A DNA stretch of 12,297 bases, taken from positions 1-12,297 of the forward strand of contig DPZQ01000156.1 in NCBI GenBank assembly GCA_003536295.1. Reading direction: 5' to 3'. Numbering within the stretch: position 1 is the stretch's first letter; every line of letters begins with the position of its first letter. Positions 1-7,859 of this stretch are shown here, piece after piece. Both the position numbers and the translations under genes were made by a program. The notes beneath the pieces were generated by a model. That model was not told where the DNA came from, ran no database searches, and saw only the letters and a list, made by a program, of their open reading frames with translations. The DNA comes from Rhodobacter sp. Its GTDB lineage: Bacteria; Pseudomonadota; Alphaproteobacteria; Rhodobacterales; Rhodobacteraceae.

Positions 1-466
1 CAGCCATATCAGACATAACAACATCTGCAGGCCCGCCCAACCAGCTTTTCACTAACATATCTGCATCATTATCTAAAAAGTCCAGCTGATGGATCTGCGC
101 GCCAGCGATAGGGTCAACCTCTTGGAGGTCAACGCCCAGCACGGTGCCTTTTAACTTGTTTTTCTTTTCACCCAAAGCATTCACGCGAGTAACAGCTACT
201 TGACACCAACCGCCCGGCGCACAGCCTAAATCAACCACCCGTACACCTGGCTTTAGAAATTCAAACTTGTCATCCAATTCTAAGATCTTAAAAGCGGCCC
301 GACCACGGTATCCATCTTTTTTGGCGCGCACCACATAGGGGTCATTAAGCTGTCGTTCCAACCAGAGGGTCGAAGAAAGTTTTCGCCCTTTAGCGGTTTT
401 CACCCTCACCCGCAACTCGCGTTGCCCCCTGCCTGAATTGGGCTTATCGGTTGGTTCTTTACTCAT
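1..466 (-). CDS. rlmE: 23S rRNA 2'-O-ribose methyltransferase RlmE (FtsJ), 3' end cut off
   Basis: RlmE uses S-adenosylmethionine to 2'-O-methylate a uridine in the A-loop of 23S rRNA (U2552 in E. coli) on the 50S subunit. The first 155 residues are visible; the C-terminal part lies beyond the left edge. After a basic N-terminal tail comes the RrmJ core: the catalytic lysine region RAKKDGYRGRAAFK (residues 47-60, K60 the likely first member of the K-D-K-E tetrad), the SAM-binding motif I DLGCAPGGW (79-87), and VMSDMA (150-155), whose Asp153 is the likely second tetrad member. The ATG overlaps the TGA of the upstream phosphatase gene as ATGA, so the two are probably translationally coupled. 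This gene pair is common in alphaproteobacteria. Identification is secure; only completeness cannot be judged. Confidence 0.95.
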   Translation of the reverse strand, partial: MSKEPTDKPNSGRGQRELRVRVKTAKGRKLSSTLWLERQLNDPYVVRAKKDGYRGRAAFKILELDDKFEFLKPGVRVVDLGCAPGGWCQVAVTRVNALGEKKNKLKGTVLGVDLQEVDPIAGAQIHQLDFLDNDADMLVKSWLGGPADVVMSDMA

Positions 467-1620
467 GAATCTGGTCCGTCTTCTAATACGCCGTCTGCGC
501 TCATTTGCGCGTATAGCAAACCTTCCCGCAAACCGCGATCCGCAACTGAAAGTTTATTTGTCGGCCATATCCGCATCAATGCCTGCAAAATGGCGGCCCC
601 CGACATGATCAGCGTATTACGATCGCGCCCAATGCGCGGATCGTTGCGCCGCCCTTCGGGCCCTAGGGCAAGATATTCGCGAATAACAGCCTCAATTTGA
701 GCCGAAGTCATAGAAAGGCCGTCAACTTTAGTACGATCATAACGTCGCAACCCAAGAAATGAGGCCGCAACAGTTGTCACAGTACCCGAGGTGCCGATGA
801 TTTGAAACCCTTCAACCGCAGTAGCGCTTTGATAGGGAATGAAGTCCGCCAAATGCTCTTCAAAAAGCCAGCTCATCAGGGCAAAGCGTGCCCCGTCATC
901 GGTCACATCGGAAAATTGGTCTTTAAGCGTTGCAACCCCTAACGGCACCGAGATCCAATCCACCACTTTGGCGCGCGGTTCTTGGCCCGCGATATTGGGC
1001 AGCTTGTCGCCAAAACCCGCATGAAGGCGCATGATGGAGCGGGCGCGCTCTTTGGGGGCCACGTCTGAGAGGTCAATCCAGACGAGCTCGGTCGAACCCC
1101 CGCCTATATCAACCACCAAAAGCCGTGTGGTGTCATGCACCACCAAAGGTGCGCAAGAAATCACCGCCAACCGCGCCTCTTCTTCTGCGGGAATTACCTC
1201 AAGTACAAGGCCAGTTTGGCGTTTGACCTGACGAATGAACTCAGTCGAATTATTGGCGCGCCTGCACGCTTCTGTCGCAACCAAGCGCATATTCTTGATG
1301 CCGTGGCTTTTAATTTTGGTCTGACATATTTGTAGTGCTTGCAAAGTACGCTGCATCGAGGCACGTCCCAATAGCCCCGACACTTCCAACCCATGGCCTA
1401 GCTGAACCGTGCGCGAGAAACTGTCGACTACATCAAATTGGCTGCCGCGCGGACGCGCGACAAGCATGCGGCATGAATTAGTTCCCAAATCCAAAGCGGC
1501 ATAAAGCTCGCCTTGTTTTGGGCCTTGCGGGGAAAGCGGTTCTGCAAGCGGACGGGGGGCTTTGTAATAGCGCCTACGCCGCGAGATCGCGCCCCCCCCT
1601 TTGGGACGCTCGGGCGTCAT
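463..1620 (-). CDS. Ppx/GppA family exopolyphosphatase, short single-domain form
   Basis: Predicted phosphatase of the Ppx/GppA (ASKHA-fold) family, which releases phosphate from polyphosphate or from pppGpp. Numbered from the start chosen here (385 aa), the phosphate-1 motif ALDLGTNS is at about 42-49, the family's EEAR element with the likely catalytic Glu is at 147-150, the phosphate-2 motif DIGGGSTE is at 171-178, and GTSGTVTT is at 276-283. The protein is clearly shorter than E. coli Ppx or GppA (about 500 aa) and lacks the C-terminal HD-like domain. About 40 basic, proline-rich residues precede the fold. I chose the ATG at 1620 because GGAGGG lies 6 bases upstream. An in-frame ATG at 1650, with a weaker GAGG, would add 10 residues. 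The stop overlaps the rlmE start. Ppx versus GppA specificity cannot be told from sequence alone. Confidence 0.9.
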   Translation of the reverse strand: MTPERPKGGGAISRRRRYYKAPRPLAEPLSPQGPKQGELYAALDLGTNSCRMLVARPRGSQFDVVDSFSRTVQLGHGLEVSGLLGRASMQRTLQALQICQTKIKSHGIKNMRLVATEACRRANNSTEFIRQVKRQTGLVLEVIPAEEEARLAVISCAPLVVHDTTRLLVVDIGGGSTELVWIDLSDVAPKERARSIMRLHAGFGDKLPNIAGQEPRAKVVDWISVPLGVATLKDQFSDVTDDGARFALMSWLFEEHLADFIPYQSATAVEGFQIIGTSGTVTTVAASFLGLRRYDRTKVDGLSMTSAQIEAVIREYLALGPEGRRNDPRIGRDRNTLIMSGAAILQALMRIWPTNKLSVADRGLREGLLYAQMSADGVLEDGPDS

Positions 1621-1702
1621 TTTACGCCCTCCATATTTGTGTTGTCCCATCTGTAGACCTCAAATATGTCGCACGCAAGCCCCCGCTCGAAGCAGAAAAG
1701 GC

Positions 1703-1757
1703 GTATGCAATGACTTGCCAAGTCGGTCAGACCGCATACCATGTCGAAAATCGACAT
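1703..1757 (+). promoter_or_regulatory. Promoter region with nested inverted repeats upstream of the folate operon
   Basis: The gap 1651-1809 holds no gene. It contains three symmetrical elements: GTATGC/GCATAC (1703-1708 and 1734-1739), CGGTC-A-GACCG (1724-1734), and a perfect 17-base repeat ATGTCGA-AAA-TCGACAT (1741-1757). A possible sigma-70 promoter is TTGCCA (1715-1720), 16 bases, TACCAT (1737-1742). Its -35/-10 window would be covered by the repeats, which suits a repressor operator. The repeats are seen directly; the promoter match is moderate and the regulator is unknown. Confidence 0.4.
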
Positions 1758-1809
1758 AAGATTGTACAGATGCCTGCGTAAAAGAACGCACCAAGAGAAG
1801 GAATCAACT

Positions 1810-2112
1810 ATGCCTGACGTAACCATTGTTTATTGGCGCGACATCCCAGCCCAAGTGATTGTTGGCAAGGGAAGATCTGCGTCCAAGGTTCAACTTTCTG
1901 AACGGTTTGAGCAGGCAATCGATCGCTGTGCCATGAAAGTCGGAGCTAAAGACGCTGACGCCTACATGGCCGAATGGCGCAAAGCCCCCCCCTATACCGT
2001 CGAGGGCACACCCGACGCCGTGGCCGCTCAAGTAGCATCAGAGCTTGAAGCAAGCTATGATGTGGCGAAATTAAAAGTTTTAATTGACGCCGAAGGGCGC
2101 GCCTTAAGTTAG
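1810..2112 (+). CDS. Small PF13769 ('virulence factor' family) protein, putative partner of the MetF-like protein
   Basis: A 100-residue soluble protein, no signal peptide or membrane segment, one cysteine. It resembles the small PF13769 family, labelled 'virulence factor' for historical reasons, and starts with MPDVTIVYWRDIPAQVIVGK. From memory, alphaproteobacterial members commonly sit directly before a short MetF-like gene, as here. I chose the ATG at 1810 because AAGGA precedes it at normal spacing; an in-frame ATG at 1741 has no such site and lies inside the upstream inverted repeat. The stop is only 8 bases from the next start, so the two are almost surely co-transcribed and probably coupled. 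No biochemical function is known to me. A role as an accessory subunit of the MetF-like enzyme is inference from position. 'Virulence factor' should not be read literally. Confidence 0.8.
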   Translation: MPDVTIVYWRDIPAQVIVGKGRSASKVQLSERFEQAIDRCAMKVGAKDADAYMAEWRKAPPYTVEGTPDAVAAQVASELEASYDVAKLKVLIDAEGRALS

Positions 2113-2120
2113 GAAACACC

Positions 2121-3041
2121 ATGGCCTTGTTCAACTTTCGTTTAAAATCTGACGCCCCCATCGCAACACCTGCCGCGATCGAGGCGCTTTTGGCCAACTA
2201 CTCGATCGAGGTGATGCCGCGCACAGCAGAAAAAGTCGAAGATTTCCGCGCCTTGTTGCCCCAAACGACGCGCGTCTATATCGCCCATATTGATGGCACT
2301 CCGATCGAAGATATGGTTGCCACCGCAAAACGCCTCAAAGATCAGGGTTTTACCGTGATGCCACATTTTCCAGCCCGTATCATCAAAGATAAGGTCATGC
2401 TGGAAGAGTGGATTTCGCGTTATCAAAACGAAGCGGGCGTGCGTCAAGCCTTGCTTTTGGCCGGCGGAGTAGCCCAGCCACATGGGGTGTTCAACAGCTC
2501 AATGCAACTGTTGGAATCGGGAGCTTTTGGTGATTTTGAACGCGTTCACATCGCTGGTCACCCCGAAGGAAACCGTGACATTGATCCCGACGGCTCCGAC
2601 AAAATGGTGATGCAAGCGCTGCACTGGAAACAGTCTTTTTCCAAAACCACCGACGCCAAAATGGCCATGGCCACCCAATTTTGTTTTGAGGCCGATCCCG
2701 TGATCGCATGGGCCAGCCGATTGGCAGCCGAAGGCATTGATTTGCCAATTCATATTGGCGTGGCGGGCCCTGCCAAATTGCAAACATTGATAAAATTCGC
2801 CATTGCTTGCGGTGTTGGGGCGTCGCTGCGCGTTCTGCAAAAGCGAGCAATGGATGTGACAAAGCTTTTGCTGCCCTATGAACCAAATGATTTCATAGCT
2901 GCATTGGCCTATCATAAAGCCGCGCATCCTAACTTTGGAATAGAAGCCGTGCATTTCTTTCCCTTGGGTGGTATCAAGCCCAATGCACAATGGGCAATCG
3001 ACAATGGCGGTGCTTCAGGCGCGGCTGCACTTAACTCTTAA
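2121..3041 (+). CDS. metF: Divergent methylenetetrahydrofolate reductase (MetF-like)
   Basis: Predicted cytoplasmic flavoprotein of the MTHFR TIM-barrel family, interconverting 5,10-methylene-THF and 5-methyl-THF. At 306 aa it has bacterial MetF length with no regulatory domain. Recognisable elements are IEVMPRTAEKVEDF (29-42), matching the FEFFPP strand with the catalytic Glu kept as E30; HFPAR (82-86) in place of the usual HLTC; LAGG (113-116) where E. coli MetF has LRGD, so the flavin-contacting Asp is apparently replaced; AGHPEG (145-150); and TQFCFE (185-190) for TQFFFD. It therefore belongs to a distant MetF subfamily. AGGAAA precedes the ATG. It lies between the PF13769 gene and a methyl-THF methyltransferase gene with gaps of 8 and 9 bases. 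Beside methyl-THF-producing enzymes it may run oxidatively, towards methylene-THF; this is inference. Confidence 0.85.
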   Translation: MALFNFRLKSDAPIATPAAIEALLANYSIEVMPRTAEKVEDFRALLPQTTRVYIAHIDGTPIEDMVATAKRLKDQGFTVMPHFPARIIKDKVMLEEWISRYQNEAGVRQALLLAGGVAQPHGVFNSSMQLLESGAFGDFERVHIAGHPEGNRDIDPDGSDKMVMQALHWKQSFSKTTDAKMAMATQFCFEADPVIAWASRLAAEGIDLPIHIGVAGPAKLQTLIKFAIACGVGASLRVLQKRAMDVTKLLLPYEPNDFIAALAYHKAAHPNFGIEAVHFFPLGGIKPNAQWAIDNGGASGAAALNS

Positions 3042-3050
3042 AGGGCTCTT

Positions 3051-4022
3051 ATGACACGCACCGTAATTGAATCAAAAACAAAAACCGTCACAATCGGCTT
3101 TGACGAGCCTTTTTGCGTTATTGGCGAAAGAATTAATCCAACAGGCCGCAAAAAACTGGCCGCCGAGCTGGAAGCGGGCAATTTTTCAACGGTGCTGCGC
3201 GACGCAATAGAGCAAGTAGCCTGCGGCGCGATGATCTTGGATGTGAATGCGGGCGTGGTTTACAACTCAAACCCCAACCCAAATGAAACCGAACCACCTC
3301 TGATGGCGGAAATGATCCGTTTGATCCAAGGCATCGTGGATGTGCCTTTGTGCATCGATAGTTCGGTTCCAGGGGCCCTAGAGTCGGGTCTAGCCAATTG
3401 CGAAGGGCGCCCTTTGCTTAATTCCGTCACAGGTGAAGAAGATCGGCTTGAGTTGGTTTTGCCCTTGGTGAAAAAATATAATGTGCCCGTTGTGGCAATT
3501 TCAAATGACGATACAGGCATCTCAATGGACCCTGACGTGCGCTTTGCGGTGGCTAAAAAAATTGTAGAACGGGCCGCCGACTTCGGCATTCCAGCCCACG
3601 ATATCGTTGTTGACCCATTGGTCATGCCCGTGGGCGCTTTGGGCGATGCGGGGCGGCAGGTCTTTACCTTGGTGCGGCGTTTGCGCGATGAGCTTGGAGT
3701 GAACACAACCTGCGGCGCGTCAAACATCAGCTTTGGTCTGCCCCACCGGCACGGAATCAACGCGGCCTTTTTGCCGATGGCCATCGGAGCAGGCATGACA
3801 TCTGCGATTATGAACCCCGTGCGTCAGGTTGAAATGGAGGCCATTCGCGCCGCAAATTTCTTGATGAACCATGATGCTAACGGTGGCGAATGGATCCGTT
3901 TTGCCAGGGTAATTGACGCTGTAGCCGAAGGGCGCAGCTTTGCAGAAGCCTCGCTTGAAACAGGTGCCGCCAGTGGGCGCGGCGGACGTTCGGGGGGGCG
4001 CGCAGGGCGCGCACGTGGATGA
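3051..4022 (+). CDS. Methyltetrahydrofolate:corrinoid methyltransferase (AcsE/MtgA-like, DHPS fold)
   Basis: Pterin-binding TIM-barrel protein that would transfer a methyl group between methyl-THF and the cobalt of a corrinoid protein. Residues aligned by eye with Moorella MeTr are GERIN (25-29), LDVNAG (63-68), IDSS with D103 (MeTr D75), LLNSVT with N124 (MeTr N96), VDPLVMP with D188 (MeTr D160) and GASNIS with N225 (MeTr N199). All pterin-contacting residues I could place are kept. It lacks the FxFGTSGxR-type signatures of true dihydropteroate synthase, and the surrounding genes argue for C1 transfer. At 323 aa it is longer than MeTr (about 262), with an N-terminal extension and a Gly/Arg-rich tail (about 306-323, ending GGRAGRARG). 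It is the last gene of the operon, 9 bases after metF. No corrinoid protein gene is adjacent, so its partner is unknown. Confidence 0.88.
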   Translation: MTRTVIESKTKTVTIGFDEPFCVIGERINPTGRKKLAAELEAGNFSTVLRDAIEQVACGAMILDVNAGVVYNSNPNPNETEPPLMAEMIRLIQGIVDVPLCIDSSVPGALESGLANCEGRPLLNSVTGEEDRLELVLPLVKKYNVPVVAISNDDTGISMDPDVRFAVAKKIVERAADFGIPAHDIVVDPLVMPVGALGDAGRQVFTLVRRLRDELGVNTTCGASNISFGLPHRHGINAAFLPMAIGAGMTSAIMNPVRQVEMEAIRAANFLMNHDANGGEWIRFARVIDAVAEGRSFAEASLETGAASGRGGRSGGRAGRARG

Positions 4023-4071
4023 TTATAGAAATATAAATCAATATATTGACGTGCTAAGTTAATCTTAAAGT

Positions 4072-4968
4072 TTAACTTTGCGCGTCAATGACAATCGACA
4101 AAAGCCAAGACGAAAACCCATCGGCGTCGGGATGTGATGCGGGGCCATTAGGCCGCAAAAGGTGAAAGCCTTCGCTGACAGGCAGGGCAAAATCAAAAGG
4201 GGCCAGCAAACGTCCCGATTGCAAATATTGTGCACAAAGTGAGCTGCGCCCCAACACAACCCCACCCCCATGCGCAGCCACCTCAAGCGCTGTGGCGGAT
4301 GTGTCCATATGAAGGCCCGCACTTGGGTCAACCGTTTCCGCCCCCGCCGCCGACAGCCAATTCCCCCACCCTTCTTGATAGCCAAGCACATGTAAAAGCG
4401 TGTGATGCGCCAAATCATTAGGCGCGTTTAAAAGCCCAGAGGCCGCCATGTCTGGCGTACAAAGTGGGATCAGCCAATCATTGGTTAAACGCTGCGAAAT
4501 CAGCCCCGCATCCGAGCCCAATCCATATTGAATCTCAAGATCAAAACGGTCGTGATCATAGCTATCATTCCAAACACTTGAGACAATGCGCAAAGGCTTG
4601 TCACTATTTTGCTCTATATACTGCGGCAAAAGCGGCGCTAAAAAATTGGTCGCAAAAGACACAGAACAACGCAGCGTAAGGGCTGGGTTCTTGCGCCGCC
4701 CAAAAACCTCATTGGTGCCGATTAAAAGTCTATCAAACGCATCGCGCACTTTGGGCAAATAGGCCATACCCGTCTTGGTCAGAACGAGGCTCCGGGGTCG
4801 ACGCTCAAACAACTGATGGCGCAAGTGAAATTCCAGGGATTTAACCTGTTTTGAAATGGCCGCTTGGGTCAAATTCAACTCATGCGCGGCATCCGTAAAG
4901 CTAAGATGGCGTGCGGTAGACTCAAAGGCGCGCAACCAGGTCAGCGGCGGCAGGTTTGGTTTGTTCAT
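4072..4968 (-). CDS. LysR-family transcriptional regulator, GcvA-like
   Basis: A 298-aa LysR-type regulator. The N-terminal winged helix-turn-helix spans about residues 8-66; PPLTWLRAFESTARHLSF and LTQAAISKQVKSLE are typical of the GcvA/AmpR branch. A periplasmic-binding-protein-like effector domain follows (about 92-298). AGGA lies 6 bases before the ATG. The gene is divergent from the DmdA-like operon across about 100 bp, the classical LysR arrangement, so it most likely controls that operon in response to a substrate or product of the demethylase or ligase. Its 3' end converges on the methyltransferase gene with about 50 AT-rich bases between them and no GC-rich terminator hairpin. The effector cannot be named from sequence. 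Confidence 0.92.
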   Translation of the reverse strand: MNKPNLPPLTWLRAFESTARHLSFTDAAHELNLTQAAISKQVKSLEFHLRHQLFERRPRSLVLTKTGMAYLPKVRDAFDRLLIGTNEVFGRRKNPALTLRCSVSFATNFLAPLLPQYIEQNSDKPLRIVSSVWNDSYDHDRFDLEIQYGLGSDAGLISQRLTNDWLIPLCTPDMAASGLLNAPNDLAHHTLLHVLGYQEGWGNWLSAAGAETVDPSAGLHMDTSATALEVAAHGGGVVLGRSSLCAQYLQSGRLLAPFDFALPVSEGFHLLRPNGPASHPDADGFSSWLLSIVIDAQS

Positions 4969-4992
4969 TGCCCATCCTATGCATAACTAAAA

Positions 4993-5048
4993 CAGGGTCA
5001 TTGCCCCTGAATAACTCGTTTGACGCGAACAGACCAGAGGCGTTTAGT
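4993..5048 (+). promoter_or_regulatory. Divergent control region: inverted repeat and sigma-70-like promoter for the demethylase operon
   Basis: The 101-base gap between the LysR gene and the DmdA-like gene holds an interrupted inverted repeat CAGGG-N7-CCCTG (4993-5009), a size usual for LysR-type sites. A candidate promoter follows: TTGACG (5020-5025), 17 bases, TTTAGT (5043-5048), about 22 bases before the coding start. The repeat ends 10 bases upstream of the -35 box, a normal activator position. AATAAC/CATAAC copies flank the repeat. The sequence features are direct observations; the regulatory role is inferred. Confidence 0.45.
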
Positions 5049-5069
5049 GCCCCAAATTCAGGAGGCACC

Positions 5070-6209
5070 ATGCTAGATATTCTACCACCCGCAATCACGC
5101 GCACATCGTTTAATGTCTTCCCCACGGCGCGCCTGCGCCCCTCGCCTTTTTATGAAAGTGCGGTTGCAGAAGGGATGGTCTCGGCCAGCATTTATAACCG
5201 TATGATTATGCCTACGGGCTACGGCGACCCGATGGCGGAATATTGGCGCATCATCCAAGGCGTATCGCAATGGGATGTGGGGGTTGAACGTCAGGTACAA
5301 ATCGAGGGCGTTGATGCCGCGGCTTTGGTACAAATGCTTACGGTGCGCGATGTCTCAACCTGCGCCGAGGGTCAGGGCAAATATGTGCCTATTTGCAATC
5401 ACCAGGGCACGCTGATTAATGATCCTATTTTGCTTAAACTCTCCGATCAAAAATTCTGGCTGTCGATTGCCGACAGTGACGTGTGGCTATGGGCCAAGGC
5501 AATCGCCGCCGAGCGCAGCCTAAAGGTTGAGGTGACCGAACCGGACGTCTCGCCTATGGCAATACAGGGGCCTTTGGCGGAAGATGTCGTGGCCTCTGTT
5601 CTGGGCGACTGGGTGCGGAATTTGAAATACTTCTGGTTTAAAGAGACGGAGCTTGATGGCATTCCAATTGCAGTTCAGCGATCGGGGTGGTCAAAGCAAG
5701 GTGGATTTGAAATTTACCTGCGCGACGGCACCCAAGGCACCAAACTTTGGAATATTTTCAAAGAAGCAGGCCAGCCTTGGGGCATTGGCCCAGGCGCCCC
5801 TGCCACCGCCGAGCGCACGGAAAGCGGCCTTGTCTCGGTGGGGGCTGACACAGACGATCAAACCAACCCCTTTGAGGTACGCTTAAATAAATATGTAAAT
5901 CTTGACCTGCCAGATACTGTTATTGGTATTAAAGCCCTGCGCGAAATTGCAGCCCAAGGGGTCAAGCGCCATCAATTAGGCTTGGTGTTAGAAGGTGAGC
6001 TACCCGAGCCTTTGGGTTTTCACCGCGAAGTAATCACCCATGAAGGGGCCTTTATTGGTGAGATGACCAACTGTGTTTGGTCGCCGCGCCTGCAAGCCAA
6101 TATCGGCTATGCGCTGATCGCCACCCATGGCCGCATCGGCGACACGGTCACCGTTGCGCGCAAAACCGGGCCCGTTTCAGCCAGATTGGTTGATTTGCCG
6201 TTTTTGTAA
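5070..6209 (+). CDS. DmdA-like tetrahydrofolate-dependent demethylase (GcvT family)
   Basis: A 379-aa GcvT-fold protein that would transfer a methyl group from a small substrate to tetrahydrofolate. Features recalling DMSP demethylase DmdA rather than true GcvT are WDVGVERQVQIEG (68-80), QMLTVRD (88-94), YVPIC (105-109), GTLINDP (113-119, ND where GcvT usually has DD), FWLSIADSDVWLWAK (129-143), EPDVSPMAIQGP (157-168) and RSGWSKQGGFEIY (204-216). The N-terminal stretch IYNRMIMPTGYGDP differs from the canonical DmdA version as I remember it, so it may be a paralogue with another methylated substrate. I chose the ATG at 5070 because GGAGG sits just before it; the frame stays open upstream to 4956 without a good ribosome site and would run into the LysR promoter region. 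It heads a four-gene operon, 24 bases before the CoA ligase gene. Family assignment is firm; DMSP as substrate is a hypothesis. Confidence 0.85.
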   Translation: MLDILPPAITRTSFNVFPTARLRPSPFYESAVAEGMVSASIYNRMIMPTGYGDPMAEYWRIIQGVSQWDVGVERQVQIEGVDAAALVQMLTVRDVSTCAEGQGKYVPICNHQGTLINDPILLKLSDQKFWLSIADSDVWLWAKAIAAERSLKVEVTEPDVSPMAIQGPLAEDVVASVLGDWVRNLKYFWFKETELDGIPIAVQRSGWSKQGGFEIYLRDGTQGTKLWNIFKEAGQPWGIGPGAPATAERTESGLVSVGADTDDQTNPFEVRLNKYVNLDLPDTVIGIKALREIAAQGVKRHQLGLVLEGELPEPLGFHREVITHEGAFIGEMTNCVWSPRLQANIGYALIATHGRIGDTVTVARKTGPVSARLVDLPFL

Positions 6210-6233
6210 GCCTATCGTGCGTTAGGGGGAATT

Positions 6234-7859
6234 ATGCTGCAAAACTTTGAAGATCATCCGAAAACAGCCGCAAATTTTGTTGCGCTTAGCCCTATCTCAT
6301 TTCTGAAGCGCGCCGCACTTGTATATGGGGCGCGCCCTGCCCTAACTACGGGCCACGAAAGCCGCACTTGGGCCGAAGTGAGCCAACGCTGCCGCACCTT
6401 TAGCGCGGCCTTACAGGCGATGGACATCGGTTTGGGCGATACGGTGGCTGTACTTTTACCGAACTCGGCCGCACTTTTTGAGGCACATTTTTCCGTGCCC
6501 CTGGCGGGCGCGGTTTTAAACACGATCAACACACGGTTAGAGGCGGAAACAATTGCATATATTCTGGTCCATTCAGATGCAAAACTGCTGATCACCGATC
6601 ACAGTTTTGCAAAACTGTTGAAAACAGCCTTTGATATTTGTCCTAAAATTCCTGTGATCGCCGTCAGCGCTTCAGGCGTGCCGTTGCCAGAGTTTGCCCA
6701 ATATGATTATGAAACGATGGTCAGCGGCCAAGCAGCACCTGACTATGTTTTGCCGCAAGATGAATGGCAGGCGCTGGCGCTAAATTATACCTCTGGGACA
6801 TCGGGTCGACCAAAAGGTGTGATTTATCACCACCGCGGCGCTTATTTGATGGCCATGTCCACGATTGCGGCCTGGTCTTTGCCGCAAAACCCCACCTACC
6901 TGGCAGTGGTACCTATGTTTCATTGCAACGGCTGGAACCATCCTTGGGCGATGGCTATTCTCGGGGGCCATATGATCTTTAGCCCCGATTACGCGCCTGA
7001 AACGCTGCTTGATCTGATGGAAACTAAAGCAGTTACGCATTTTGGCGCGGCCCCTATTGTGTTGCAAATGATTGCCGAATGTGATGCGGCAAAAGCGCGT
7101 CACTTCTCCCCGCCCATTCAGGTGATGACCGCAGGCGCCCCACCGCCCCCCTCAGTGTTGGAGCGCGCACGCGCTTTGGGCTTTCAGGTTATGCAAGTCT
7201 ATGGGCTGACCGAAACCTATGGGCACATCGCCCAATGTCTTTGGAACGAAAACTGGGGCGACCTACCCCCCGCCGAATTGGCCAAAAAGCAAGCCATGCA
7301 AGGCGTGCCATTTCCCATGGTCGAAGAAATCGCGCTGATTGATCGCGAAACGAAAATCCACGCCCCTAAAGATGGTAAAACCATAGGCGAAATTGCCATA
7401 CGCTCGAACACGGTGATGAAGGGCTATTATAAGGACAAAGAAGCCACCGCCCTTGCTTTTGAAGATGGCTGGTTTTGGTCTGGGGATGCAGCCGTGCAGC
7501 AGGATGACGGCTATTTGCAGATCAAAGATCGGCTCAAAGATGTAATCATCTCGGGCGGTGAGAATATATCATCGGTTGAGGTTGAGGCCGTCTTGCACCG
7601 TCATCCGGCGGTTGGCGTGGCCTCGGTTGTGGCCCGGTATGATGCTAAATGGGGCGAAGTGCCTTGCGCCTTTGTTGAACTGCGCGCGGGTCAAACGCTA
7701 ACCGAAGATGCGCTGATCCGCTTTTGTCGTGACCATTTGGCGGGCTTTAAGGTACCCAAATCCGTGATATTTGAACCCATCCCCAAAACCGCCACAGGCA
7801 AAATCCAAAAGTTTCAACTGCGCGAAAGGGTGAAGCAAATTTTCACGCCAAACGTTTAA
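6234..7859 (+). CDS. Acyl-CoA ligase (AMP-binding family), DmdB candidate
   Basis: A 541-aa adenylate-forming enzyme that would activate a carboxylic acid with ATP and CoA. The family core motifs are intact: LNYTSGTSGRPKG (183-195, ATP loop), GLTETYG (324-330), GWFWSGD (412-418), KDRLKDVIISGGEN (431-444) and PKTATGK (517-523), with K523 the expected catalytic lysine of the C-terminal lid. The sequence looks like the short- to medium-chain branch and has no membrane or carrier-protein domain. GGGGGA precedes the ATG. Next to a DmdA-like gene, the obvious candidate role is 3-methylmercaptopropionate-CoA ligase (DmdB), acting on the demethylase product. No DmdC- or DmdD-type gene follows in the window, so the substrate stays open. 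The stop overlaps the next start as TAATG. Confidence 0.92.
   Translation: MLQNFEDHPKTAANFVALSPISFLKRAALVYGARPALTTGHESRTWAEVSQRCRTFSAALQAMDIGLGDTVAVLLPNSAALFEAHFSVPLAGAVLNTINTRLEAETIAYILVHSDAKLLITDHSFAKLLKTAFDICPKIPVIAVSASGVPLPEFAQYDYETMVSGQAAPDYVLPQDEWQALALNYTSGTSGRPKGVIYHHRGAYLMAMSTIAAWSLPQNPTYLAVVPMFHCNGWNHPWAMAILGGHMIFSPDYAPETLLDLMETKAVTHFGAAPIVLQMIAECDAAKARHFSPPIQVMTAGAPPPPSVLERARALGFQVMQVYGLTETYGHIAQCLWNENWGDLPPAELAKKQAMQGVPFPMVEEIALIDRETKIHAPKDGKTIGEIAIRSNTVMKGYYKDKEATALAFEDGWFWSGDAAVQQDDGYLQIKDRLKDVIISGGENISSVEVEAVLHRHPAVGVASVVARYDAKWGEVPCAFVELRAGQTLTEDALIRFCRDHLAGFKVPKSVIFEPIPKTATGKIQKFQLRERVKQIFTPNV

Noticed and set aside
2491..2990. Long minus-strand reading frames opposite metF
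   Set aside because: They mirror the coding frame of a clear MetF-like gene, have no plausible ribosome site and translate to low-complexity, family-less sequence.
3051..4022. Dihydropteroate synthase (folP) as identity of the pterin-binding protein
   Set aside because: The retained residues match methyl-THF methyltransferase (D103, N124, D188, N225) and the neighbours are C1-transfer genes; DHPS signatures are missing.
4067..4079. AAAGTT-T-AACTTT palindrome between the convergent MeTr and LysR genes
   Set aside because: A one-base loop and AT-only stem would not make a stable terminator; probably chance in AT-rich spacer.
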